From: an uncultured Paenibacillus sp.
GTDB taxonomy: Bacteria > Bacillota > Bacilli > Paenibacillales > Paenibacillaceae
Direction: 5' to 3'
Assembly (NCBI GenBank): GCA_937895345.1
Contig: CALAWP010000073.1
Location: 228,053 to 292,052 of the forward strand
DNA: 64,000 nucleotides
Part shown: positions 1 through 7,241 of the stretch, in pieces
Position numbering within the stretch: position 1 is the stretch's first letter
How the letters are laid out: every line of letters starts with the position of its first letter
Translations under genes and position numbers: made by a program
Notes under the pieces: generated by a model
Told to the model about the DNA's origin: nothing
Databases searched by the model: none
What the model saw: the letters and a program-made list of their open reading frames with translations, nothing else

Positions 1-1
1 G

Positions 2-529
2 AAAGGCGAAGAGGTATACAATACGACCTATGCGTTCGACCGCGAAGGCCGGCGTATCTCCGATTACTCCAAAATCCATTTGTTCCGGCTTATGGACGAG
101 GAAAAATATTTGACGGCCGGCGACAAGCCGGGCCGCGTCGAGGTTGAAGGCTTACAGGCCGGCATGATGATCTGCTACGACATCCGGTTTCCGGAGCTGG
201 CCCGCAAGCTGGCGCTCGGAGGCGCCAAGCTGCTGTTCGTGCCCGCGGAGTGGCCGCATCCGAGGCTGCATCATTGGCGGACGCTGCTGACGGCCCGGGC
301 GATCGAAAATCAGATGTTCGTCATTGCCTGCAACCGGTCGGGCAAGAGCGGCGACACAAGCTTCTTCGGCCATTCCGCGGTGATCGACCCGTGGGGCGAG
401 ATGGTCGCCGAGGCCGGCGAGGAGGAAACGATCGTATACGCCGAGATCGATCTGGCGCTGGCCGACGCGGTGCGGGCGAAAATTCCCGTCTTCGAAGACC
501 GCCGTCCCGGCCTGTACGAACAAGCGTAA
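2..529 (+). CDS. Carbon-nitrogen (nitrilase-family) hydrolase, 5' end missing
   Basis: The reading frame is open from the first bases of the window, so the N-terminus lies upstream; 175 codons remain. Nitrilase-superfamily enzymes hydrolyse amide or nitrile C-N bonds with a Glu-Lys-Cys triad. The Lys is visible in YSKIHLF and the nucleophilic Cys in MICYDIRFPELAR; the Glu would be upstream. The tail with FFGHSAVIDPWGE and the closing RRPGLY resemble omega-amidase/YafV-type members that deaminate alpha-ketoglutaramate or ketosuccinamate, but the exact substrate cannot be fixed from this fragment. The internal ATG at 80 is not the start because the family motif (SKIH) lies before it. The downstream neighbour lysR is convergent, with only a 38-base gap and no clear terminator. 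Confidence 0.9.
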   Translation, partial: KGEEVYNTTYAFDREGRRISDYSKIHLFRLMDEEKYLTAGDKPGRVEVEGLQAGMMICYDIRFPELARKLALGGAKLLFVPAEWPHPRLHHWRTLLTARAIENQMFVIACNRSGKSGDTSFFGHSAVIDPWGEMVAEAGEEETIVYAEIDLALADAVRAKIPVFEDRRPGLYEQA

Positions 530-567
530 GCCGGCGATCGGCCGGATATGCGCTTAGCCGTGCGGAT

Positions 568-1470
568 TCAGCGGCTGCGGCTGTACGAACTGATCGTCGA
601 ATGCAGCGTGTCGATAAATGCGCGCGCCGCTTTGGACAAATAACGGCCTTTGCGGCTGGCGACGACGAGCGTGCGGGAAGGGCGTGCGGCGAGCGGCACG
701 TAATGCGGCGCGAATTCCGCCGACTTGTGCCTCGTCAGCATTTGGGGAACGAAGGCGATGCCCATCCCGCCGGCAACAAGCGACTGAACCGTTTCGATAT
801 TGCTGCTCTCAAAGACGATTTGCGGCGTAAAGCCGGACTGCTCGCACAGCTCGACCGTAATTTGCCGGAAGCCCTGTCCCCGCTTCAAGCCGATAAACGG
901 TTCCTGTGCCAGCTCGCGGATGTCCACCGGTTCGTTCCGCGACGCGAGAGGATGGCGGGGCGGGACGGCCAGCCATATTTCTTCTTCCATATACGGCTCC
1001 CACGAGAGGGAGCTGTCGATGAGCGGCAGCGACAGCAGGCTGAGATCCGTGCCGCCGCTGGCGGTCAACGCTTCCAGCTTGGCCGTCGTATCCTCGACGA
1101 GTACGACTTCGATTTGCGGATATTGCGCGCCGAAGGCGGGAAGGACAAGCGGCAGCACATGCGAGCCTGTAATCGGCAGCGTGCCGACGACGAGCCGTCC
1201 CCGCCTCATTTGGGCCATATCGTCCATTTCCTGCTTCAATTGCTCGACGGCGTCGAGGATTGCCTGTGATTTGTCCACAAACACTTGTCCGGCCTGGGTC
1301 AGCTCGACCGAGTTGGTCGTTCTTCTGAACAGCATGACGCCAAGCTCCTGCTCCAGCTTCGACAGCTGCTGGCTGAGGGAAGGCTGGGCGATGTGCAGCT
1401 TGTCGGCGGCTCGGGAAAAGTTCTTTTCCTTGGCGATTTGGATGACGTAATTCAATTGACGCAGCTCCAT
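568..1470 (-). CDS. LysR-family transcriptional regulator, divergent from leuCD
   Basis: 300 aa, the usual LysR length. The N-terminal winged helix-turn-helix (about residues 1-60) reads MELRQLNYVIQIAKEKNFS then AADKLHIAQPSLSQQLSKLE; the rest is the periplasmic-binding-protein-like effector domain. The ATG at 1470 is chosen because an AGGAGG sits about 10 bases upstream; ATG codons further upstream in frame have no comparable site. It is transcribed away from leuC, and the shared intergenic space holds a T-N11-A dyad, the classic LysR-type arrangement. The inferred role is control of leuCD and/or itself in response to an unknown small molecule; orthology to a named regulator is not claimed. 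Confidence 0.93.
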   Translation of the reverse strand: MELRQLNYVIQIAKEKNFSRAADKLHIAQPSLSQQLSKLEQELGVMLFRRTTNSVELTQAGQVFVDKSQAILDAVEQLKQEMDDMAQMRRGRLVVGTLPITGSHVLPLVLPAFGAQYPQIEVVLVEDTTAKLEALTASGGTDLSLLSLPLIDSSLSWEPYMEEEIWLAVPPRHPLASRNEPVDIRELAQEPFIGLKRGQGFRQITVELCEQSGFTPQIVFESSNIETVQSLVAGGMGIAFVPQMLTRHKSAEFAPHYVPLAARPSRTLVVASRKGRYLSKAARAFIDTLHSTISSYSRSR

Positions 1471-1517
1471 GGGATGAGGTCCTCCTAGGTTCATTTCCAT
1501 CATTTCATAGTTGAAAC

Positions 1518-1543
1518 CTATAGATCTTATAGATATTATATCT
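1518..1543. promoter_or_regulatory. Putative LysR-type operator (two adjacent dyads)
   Basis: In the lysR-leuC intergenic space CTATA-GATCT-TATAG (1518-1532) is an interrupted palindrome that satisfies T-N11-A (T1519, A1531). It runs directly into AGATAT-T-ATATCT (1531-1543), a perfect palindrome with a single central base. Adjacent recognition and activation half-sites are typical for LysR regulators at divergent promoters. Binding is inferred, not shown. Confidence 0.5.
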
Positions 1544-1619
1544 TAGATCAATGAAGAAAGACATGGTATGATACTAGCAACGAATAAGATACCAGCAACG
1601 ATACGATGGGGTGAGCACA

Positions 1620-3035
1620 ATGACGAAAAAAACGATGTTCGAAAAGATTTGGGATAATCACGTCATTTATCAGGAAGAGGGCAAGCCGAGCGTCATTTAT
1701 ATCGACCTGCATCTGGTCCATGAAGTAACGTCTCCGCAGGCGTTCGAAGGACTTCGTCTGTCGGGCCGCAAGGTGCGCCGTCCGGACTTGACGTTCGCAA
1801 CGATGGACCATAACGTTCCGACGAAAGACCGCTTCAACATCGCGGATCCGATCTCCAAGCAGCAAATCGACACGCTTACTCAAAACTGCCAAGACTTCGG
1901 CGTCAAGCTGTTCGATCTGAACAACATCGACCAAGGCGTCGTGCACGTCATGGGTCCCGAGCTGGGCTTGACGCATCCGGGCAAGACGATCGTCTGCGGC
2001 GACAGCCATACGTCGACGCACGGCGCGTTCGGCGCCCTGGCGTTCGGCATCGGCACGAGCGAGGTGGAGCATGTGCTCGCCACGCAATGTTTGCAGCAAT
2101 CCAAGGCCAAAACGATGGAAGTCCGCTTCGTCGGCAAGCGCAAGCCGGGCGTAACGGCGAAGGATATGATTCTCGGCGTTATCGCCAAATACGGCACCGA
2201 CTTTGCGACGGGCTACGTCATTGAATATACCGGCGAAGCAATCCGGTCGCTGTCGATGGAGGAGCGCATGACGGTGTGCAACATGTCCATCGAGGCGGGC
2301 GCGCGCGCAGGCCTGATCGCGCCGGACGAAACGACGTTCGAATATTTGCGCGGACGCGAATATGCGCCGGCCGACTTCGAGGCGGCGGTAGCCGAATGGT
2401 CCAAGCTGACCACGGACGAAGGCGCGGTATACGACACGGTTGTCGAGTTCGACGTCGACTCGCTCATTCCGCAAGTGACGTGGGGAACGAGCCCGGGCAT
2501 GGGTACGGACATTACGTCCCGCGTGCCGGTGCCGTCCGAGCTGCCGACGGAAAACGAGCGCAAAGCGGCCGAGAAGGCTTTGGAATATATGGATCTGAAA
2601 CCGGGCACGCCGATGACCGATATTGCGATCGACTACGTCTTCATCGGTTCCTGCACGAACGGCCGCATCGAGGACTTGCGCGCGGCCGCCGAAATTGCAA
2701 GAGGCTACAAGGTGCACGAAAACGTGACGGCAATCGTGGTGCCGGGTTCCGGCCGCGTTAAGCTGCAGGCGGAGAAGGAAGGTCTCGACAAAGTGTTCAT
2801 CGAAGCGGGCTTCGAATGGCGCGACGCAGGCTGCTCCATGTGTCTGGCGATGAACCCGGACGTGCTGAAGCCGGGCCAGCGCTGCGCGTCGACCTCCAAC
2901 CGCAACTTCGAAGGACGTCAAGGCCGCGGCGGCAGAACGCATCTCGTATCGCCGGCCATGGCGGCGGCGGCGGCCATCAAGGGCCGCTTTACCGACGTGC
3001 GCGACTGGGAGATCAAGACGGAAGTGCTGAGCTAG
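1620..3035 (+). CDS. leuC: 3-isopropylmalate dehydratase large subunit
   Basis: 471 aa, full length for LeuC. With LeuD it isomerises 2-isopropylmalate to 3-isopropylmalate in leucine biosynthesis, in the cytoplasm. Aconitase-family [4Fe-4S] ligands are visible: Cys in FIGSCTNGR and the two Cys of CSMCLAMNPD; the substrate-loop motif GDSHTSTHGAFG is also present. The ATG at 1620 is preferred over the in-frame GTG at 1611 because GGGGTGAG sits at ideal spacing and the product then begins MTKKTMFEKIWD like other LeuC proteins. leuD follows after 32 bases. No leuA, leuB or ilv gene is next to it, so leuCD form a separate unit here. Confidence 0.98.
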   Translation: MTKKTMFEKIWDNHVIYQEEGKPSVIYIDLHLVHEVTSPQAFEGLRLSGRKVRRPDLTFATMDHNVPTKDRFNIADPISKQQIDTLTQNCQDFGVKLFDLNNIDQGVVHVMGPELGLTHPGKTIVCGDSHTSTHGAFGALAFGIGTSEVEHVLATQCLQQSKAKTMEVRFVGKRKPGVTAKDMILGVIAKYGTDFATGYVIEYTGEAIRSLSMEERMTVCNMSIEAGARAGLIAPDETTFEYLRGREYAPADFEAAVAEWSKLTTDEGAVYDTVVEFDVDSLIPQVTWGTSPGMGTDITSRVPVPSELPTENERKAAEKALEYMDLKPGTPMTDIAIDYVFIGSCTNGRIEDLRAAAEIARGYKVHENVTAIVVPGSGRVKLQAEKEGLDKVFIEAGFEWRDAGCSMCLAMNPDVLKPGQRCASTSNRNFEGRQGRGGRTHLVSPAMAAAAAIKGRFTDVRDWEIKTEVLS

Positions 3036-3067
3036 TCTCATAACCGCTAGAGAGGGGATTCACCGAC

Positions 3068-3673
3068 ATGGAACCATTTAACAAGCTGACTGGAATTGTA
3101 GCCCCGGTAGACCGGGTTAACGTAGATACGGACGCCATCATTCCGAAACAATTTTTGAAGCGCATCGAGCGCAGCGGCTTCGGCCAGTTTCTGTTCTACG
3201 AATGGAGATTTTTCGAGAACGGCGAAGTCAATCCCGACTTCGAACCGAACAAGGCGCGCTACCAAGGCGCTTCCGTTCTGATCTCCCGCGCCAACTTCGG
3301 CTGCGGCTCGTCCCGCGAGCATGCGCCGTGGGCCATTCTCGACTATGGCTTCAAGGTCATCATCGCGCCGTCTTTTGCGGACATTTTCTACAACAACTGC
3401 TTCAAGAACGGCATTCTGCCGGTCAAGCTGAGCGAGGAGCAAGTGGAGGAGCTGTTCCAGCGCACGGCGAAGCATGAAGGCTACAAGCTGACGGTCGACC
3501 TGGAAAACAAACAAATTACGGACGAGTTCGGCTTGAGCATCGCCTTCGATCTTGACGAGCATCGCCGCCAATTTTTGCTGCAAGGGCTGGACGATATCGG
3601 CCTGACGCTGCAGCACGAAGCGCAGATCGCCGCTTACGAAGAGAAGCATGCGGCGCGCCTCGCCGGCAAATAA
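3068..3673 (+). CDS. leuD: 3-isopropylmalate dehydratase small subunit
   Basis: 201 aa, the normal size for LeuD. This is the aconitase swivel domain that completes the active site of LeuC. The conserved stretch SRANFGCGSSREHAPWAI lies near residues 77-94, and the N-terminus MEPFNKLTGIVAPVDRVNVDTDAIIPKQFL splits into the usual strand and substrate loop (shown here in two halves by residues 1-15 and 16-30). The ribosome binding site is AGAGAGGGG ahead of the ATG. It is co-transcribed with leuC and followed by a strong terminator. Confidence 0.98.
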   Translation: MEPFNKLTGIVAPVDRVNVDTDAIIPKQFLKRIERSGFGQFLFYEWRFFENGEVNPDFEPNKARYQGASVLISRANFGCGSSREHAPWAILDYGFKVIIAPSFADIFYNNCFKNGILPVKLSEEQVEELFQRTAKHEGYKLTVDLENKQITDEFGLSIAFDLDEHRRQFLLQGLDDIGLTLQHEAQIAAYEEKHAARLAGK

Positions 3674-3697
3674 TTTAGATCTGATATGAGCACGCAG

Positions 3698-3731
3698 GGA
3701 CGCTTTTTCTCCGGAAAAGGCGTCCTTTTTT
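3698..3731 (+). terminator. Rho-independent terminator of leuCD
   Basis: GGACGC and GCGTCC pair and are extended by T/A pairs to a stem of about 12 bp with loop TCCG, followed by six T residues. Confidence 0.85.
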
Positions 3732-3736
3732 GCACC

Positions 3737-3832
3737 TATAAGTAAATATAAGTTTCACTTTATACCGGGCTTATATGTCAACGCGAAACGTTAGCTGCGC
3801 CTCCCATGGACGGCATCAGCCGTTTACGCTTG
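3737..3832 (+). repeat. 96-nt dispersed repeat, copy A
   Basis: 77 of 96 bases match copy B at 4739-4834, with no gap. It can fold as nested stems: outer TATAAGT (3737-3743) with GCTTATA (3769-3775) and inner TATAAG (3747-3752) with TTTATA (3759-3764). Where A and B differ inside the stems, pairing is kept through G-U pairs. The copy begins 6 bases after the T-tract of the leuCD terminator and ends 53 bases before the start of the lipoprotein gene. Confidence 0.8.
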
Positions 3833-3885
3833 GTCGGCAACATAATCCGCCGCTTCTCCGTCTGAGTGGAAAAGGGGGGATTCAC

Positions 3886-4665
3886 ATGAAACAGATATGG
3901 CGCGCATCGCTGATGCTTACATTGGCGGTTGCGTTGACGGCTTGCGGCGGCAAGGAGCAGGCGCCCGAAGAAGTACCGCTCGCCGCCAAATCGCTGCGGG
4001 AATTGTACCCCGGCGATATGGCGCGCGCGGACGCGATTCAGGTCGTCGACGGCGGCACGGGCGAGAGAAAGCTGTATTCCGATATGCAGCAGGTAAGGCT
4101 GTGGATCGATTCGGTACAAGACATCGTGCTCGTTCCCGATCCGAATCAGGAAGACAGGAACGGTTACTTGTACGGGGTCACGCTGTTCGAAGGGGAGGAG
4201 AGCCGGATGTCTTTTACGCCGAATTCCGCCGGCGGGCACTACCGCATTCATAATGAAGAGCTGTCCGCAAGGATTGAAGCTCTGTTTGCAGAAGCGCCTC
4301 TCGAGAAGCGGGACAACGAGCATGACGGCATCGAAATAAAGCCGGAGAATGATCAATACGGCCGCAGGACTACGGAAATAAAGTTCCGGATCGAGAACAA
4401 CGGTTCGGAGGAGATTGCCTTCGGGACGGATTATGCCGTAGAGACCCGGAGCGACGGAAGATGGTTGCCCGTACCGTTCAAGGACAGCGTCGCCTTTCCG
4501 GATATCGGGATCATGCTGGGCGCCGGCGACTATTACGAGCTGACGATCTCCTCGAACCAGCTGAAAAGTACTTGGAAAGAGGGGCGGTATCGCCTCGTCA
4601 AATCTTTTTACAGAGACGGCCGCCCCGTCACATTGGCTTCGGAATTCGCCATAACCGATTCATAA
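3886..4665 (+). CDS. Lipoprotein of unknown function with C-terminal Ig-like domain
   Basis: 259 aa. Residues 1-20 form a lipoprotein signal ending in lipobox LTAC, so the mature protein should be anchored to the outer face of the membrane through Cys20. The middle (about 30-130) has no motif I recognise. The last 110 residues (from NEHDGIEIKPENDQYG) look like the bacterial Ig-like domain found in many Bacillales lipoproteins, with the pattern FRIENNGSEEIAFG and WLPVPF. The ATG at 3886 is chosen because it follows GGGGGG at good spacing and begins the signal peptide; the frame is open further upstream but that part reads through repeat copy A. It stands alone between two terminators. Confidence 0.85.
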   Translation: MKQIWRASLMLTLAVALTACGGKEQAPEEVPLAAKSLRELYPGDMARADAIQVVDGGTGERKLYSDMQQVRLWIDSVQDIVLVPDPNQEDRNGYLYGVTLFEGEESRMSFTPNSAGGHYRIHNEELSARIEALFAEAPLEKRDNEHDGIEIKPENDQYGRRTTEIKFRIENNGSEEIAFGTDYAVETRSDGRWLPVPFKDSVAFPDIGIMLGAGDYYELTISSNQLKSTWKEGRYRLVKSFYRDGRPVTLASEFAITDS

Positions 4666-4710
4666 CGGCGGCCGTTCAAGTCCACTGGACAGCCTCGCAA
4701 CCTCTTAGGA

Positions 4711-4732
4711 CCGCTCGCAAGAGCGGTTTTTT
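4711..4732 (+). terminator. Rho-independent terminator after the lipoprotein gene
   Basis: CCGCTC-GCAA-GAGCGG forms a compact 6-bp GC stem with a tetraloop, followed by six T residues. Confidence 0.85.
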
Positions 4733-4738
4733 CGAACA

Positions 4739-4834
4739 TATAAGTCCGTATAAGCTTCACCTTATACGAAACTTATATGTCTACGCGAATCGTAAGCCGC
4801 GCCTTTAAAGGACGGCGTCAGCTGTTTACGCTTG
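4739..4834 (+). repeat. 96-nt dispersed repeat, copy B
   Basis: Second copy of the element at 3737-3832 (80% identity without gaps). Here both stems are perfect: outer TATAAGT (4739-4745) with ACTTATA (4771-4777), inner TATAAG (4749-4754) with CTTATA (4761-4766) around loop CTTCAC. It begins 6 bases after the preceding terminator, as copy A does, and lies 128 bases before the amidase start codon. The rest of the space to 4962 shows nothing else recognisable. Confidence 0.8.
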
Positions 4835-4962
4835 AGTATTCATTAAAACGTCCTCATTTTTCCTCTATACGCAACTTTTTCTGACGGCATGCGTCTAACT
4901 GTTTGTCTGTGAATGTCGAATGGAAGCATTCGAATCGGGCAAATCAGTCATCGAGGTGGGAA

Positions 4963-6429
4963 ATGAAGAAAACGCTCTCTATTCTGTTGTTGTTGTCGTT
5001 TGCACTCCTGCTGCTTGCGCCGGCGGGACAAGCCGCTCAGGCGACGCCGAAGCTGTTTCTGGACGGGAATCAGCTGGAAACGGAAATTCCTCCCATCATC
5101 CAGAGCGGCTTTACCCTTGTCCCTTTGGCCGTGTTGTCCAGCAATCTGGGTTATGACGTGAAATGGGACAACGCGGCCAAAAAAGTGACGGTCGGAAAAG
5201 ACGGAACGGTGATCGAAATGGTCATCGGTCAAAAGGCTGTTCTGGTGAACGGCGAGGTTCGGGAAGCCGAAGCGGCGCCGGTTCTAATGAAGGACAGCCT
5301 GAAGAAAGACAGAACGATGGTTCCGGTCCGGCTCGTCGGGGAGCTGCTGGGCCTGCAATTCCAGTGGAACCAGCAGGAAAAGGCCGTCTATATGACCCGT
5401 CCCGCGCCGCCGTCCGTACCGGATCCGGGACCGATCGGCGGCGGAACGGATCCGGCGCAGCCCGCAACGGGGTACATACAAGCCATTACGATGGACGAGC
5501 TGTCCGTCATCCACGTCGTGCATGACGGCTCGGGTAAGCCGGACGTGAAGCTTTACAATCCGATTGTGGAAGGGTCCTCTCATCGGATTGCATTTGATTT
5601 TAAAAATACCAAGCTTGCCGACCACCTTCCTCCGAGTGGCACGAACATTGTCGTTGAAGACAATGTATTGCTGACCAGCTACAGGTATGCGCAAAACAAC
5701 GAAACGATGGTTCGCCTTGTCGTCGACGCCGGCGCGGACACGGGGTATTATATGACGGAGTCGGAAGGGCTGATCAGCATTGCGCTGATGCCGTCTTCCG
5801 AGGTGCCGGCCGTTCCCGAGACGCCGGGCGGCGGGCAGACGGAGGAGCCGGGCGTTCCGGCAGAGCCGGGTACGCCGGACGACAGCGTGTACGACATCGT
5901 CATCGATGCCGGACACGGCGGCACCGACCCCGGAGCTCCGAGCGTGCTGGCGGGCAAAAACGAAAAGATGTTCAACTTGGCCGTCGCTCTCAAGCTTAAG
6001 GCGCTGCTCGATCAGGATCCGCGCATTCGCGTTCATATGACGAGAACGGACGACACGTACCCTACGTTGAACGATAGGATCGCCTTCGCGGAGCAGGTGA
6101 AAGCGGACTTGTTCCTGTCGATTCATGCGAACAGCTTTAAGGACAACCCGTCCGTCAATGGAACGGAAACGTATTACTACCACGATCACAGCAAGCCGCT
6201 GGCCGATATCATTCATAAGCATTTGCTAGAAGCTACCGGCATGAAGGATCGTAAAGTGAAGAAAACGGGTTTTAAAGTGATCAAGGATACGACCATGCCC
6301 TCCGTACTGATCGAAGCCGGATTTTTGTCCAACGAAGGCGACGCCAAAAAGCTGTTTACGGAGGAAGTGCAAAACAAGATTGCCGCCAAGCTGGCGGACG
6401 GCATTAAGGAATATTTGAATTTGAAGTAG
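4963..6429 (+). CDS. N-acetylmuramoyl-L-alanine amidase with CuAO-N1-like and AMIN domains
   Basis: 488 aa secreted cell-wall hydrolase that cuts the bond between MurNAc and the stem peptide. Order of parts: signal peptide 1-26 (cleavage near GQAAQA), copper-amine-oxidase-like N-terminal domain about 30-145 (LFLDGNQL, NRTMVPVR-like KDRTMVPVRLV), Gly/Pro linker, AMIN domain about 165-270 that targets peptidoglycan, second Pro/Gly linker, and Amidase_3 catalytic domain about 303-486. Zinc ligands and catalytic residues are in IDAGHGG, LSIHANSF and VLIEAGFLSN. The ATG at 4963 follows GAGGTGGG and starts the signal peptide. It forms an operon with the GerMN gene 18 bases downstream. The domain set is typical of Paenibacillus. 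Confidence 0.95.
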   Translation: MKKTLSILLLLSFALLLLAPAGQAAQATPKLFLDGNQLETEIPPIIQSGFTLVPLAVLSSNLGYDVKWDNAAKKVTVGKDGTVIEMVIGQKAVLVNGEVREAEAAPVLMKDSLKKDRTMVPVRLVGELLGLQFQWNQQEKAVYMTRPAPPSVPDPGPIGGGTDPAQPATGYIQAITMDELSVIHVVHDGSGKPDVKLYNPIVEGSSHRIAFDFKNTKLADHLPPSGTNIVVEDNVLLTSYRYAQNNETMVRLVVDAGADTGYYMTESEGLISIALMPSSEVPAVPETPGGGQTEEPGVPAEPGTPDDSVYDIVIDAGHGGTDPGAPSVLAGKNEKMFNLAVALKLKALLDQDPRIRVHMTRTDDTYPTLNDRIAFAEQVKADLFLSIHANSFKDNPSVNGTETYYYHDHSKPLADIIHKHLLEATGMKDRKVKKTGFKVIKDTTMPSVLIEAGFLSNEGDAKKLFTEEVQNKIAAKLADGIKEYLNLK

Positions 6430-6447
6430 AAAGCAGGTGCGGCAAGC

Positions 6448-7095
6448 ATGAATAGATACGTTAACGGAATTCGAAAGCTGCTTGCTTTCGTCGCATTGGC
6501 TTCCGTCATCGCAGGATGCGGAGCCCGACCCGATACCGGCGGCGAGATGATTAACGGCGCAGCCGGAGGAAACACCCCGCCGGCTTCCTCAGAAGCGGAA
6601 GCGACGCCGGCGCCCGAAAGTGCGATGCCATCCTCGGCGGCGTTCGAAGGATCGGCAACGCCGACTCCTTCTCCGACGGCGGAAGTGAAGCAGGCGGCCA
6701 TCTTCGCGTACGGCACGGACCCCGATATGAAATCGCTGACGAAACGGTCGGTCGCCATCGGCTACACGAGCGAGCTGGAACTGCTCGAGCAGGCGGTGGA
6801 ATCGCTGCGCGCGGCGGACGGCTCCGAAGGCGACTGGGTGCCGTTATGGAAAGGCATCGAAATTTTATCGGTGAAGCTCGAAGACAGAGAGGCCGTCATC
6901 GACGTTCATGTGCCCGACGAAGCGCGCTCGGGCGCCTCATGGGAGCTGATGATGCTGGACGCGCTGAAGGATACGCTGTTCCAGCTGCAATTCGTCGAGT
7001 CGATCGAGCTGCTGGTCGACGGGGAAGCCGCGGAAAGCATGATGGGCCATATGGAAATCGAGCGTCCGATGACGCGCGGCATCGTGCCTAATTAA
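6448..7095 (+). CDS. GerMN-domain lipoprotein
   Basis: 215 aa. Lipoprotein signal 1-24 with lipobox SVIAGC, then a low-complexity Ala/Pro/Ser/Glu linker to about residue 85, then one GerMN domain (VAIGYTSELELLEQAVE, a hydrophobic core with IEILSVKLEDREAVIDV, and FVESIELLVDGE). In B. subtilis GerM two such domains act in sporulation and germination; a single-domain version next to a cell-wall amidase occurs commonly in this group. The inferred role is at the cell surface, in peptidoglycan remodelling or sporulation. Same operon as the amidase. Confidence 0.92.
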   Translation: MNRYVNGIRKLLAFVALASVIAGCGARPDTGGEMINGAAGGNTPPASSEAEATPAPESAMPSSAAFEGSATPTPSPTAEVKQAAIFAYGTDPDMKSLTKRSVAIGYTSELELLEQAVESLRAADGSEGDWVPLWKGIEILSVKLEDREAVIDVHVPDEARSGASWELMMLDALKDTLFQLQFVESIELLVDGEAAESMMGHMEIERPMTRGIVPN

Positions 7096-7192
7096 TTGGA
7101 AATAGATGAAAGTCATATAGTATAATGATAGAGTTGACGGCAACGGCTTCCTCAATCGGTTATCGTTGGATGCGGAGATGCAGCCGTTCAAC
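7096..7192 (+). promoter_or_regulatory. Putative promoter and structured leader of the SLH gene
   Basis: A perfect TATAAT lies at 7121-7126 with a weak TTGGAA (7096-7101) at a long 19-base spacing. After the expected start site GTTGACGGC (7133-7141) can pair, with one bulge, with GCCGTTCAAC (7183-7192), closing a hairpin of about 60 nt in the 5' leader. No T-tract follows, so it is not a simple terminator. Function inferred only. Confidence 0.4.
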
Positions 7193-7241
7193 TCTGCTAT
7201 TGTTTTATACCAATCTATAAATTCAAAAGGAGAATGCAGCA

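Noticed and set aside
250..1269. A 339-codon plus-strand frame overlapping the nitrilase gene and antisense to lysR
   Set aside because: It starts inside the hydrolase gene in another frame, is Arg/Gly-rich and has no domain.
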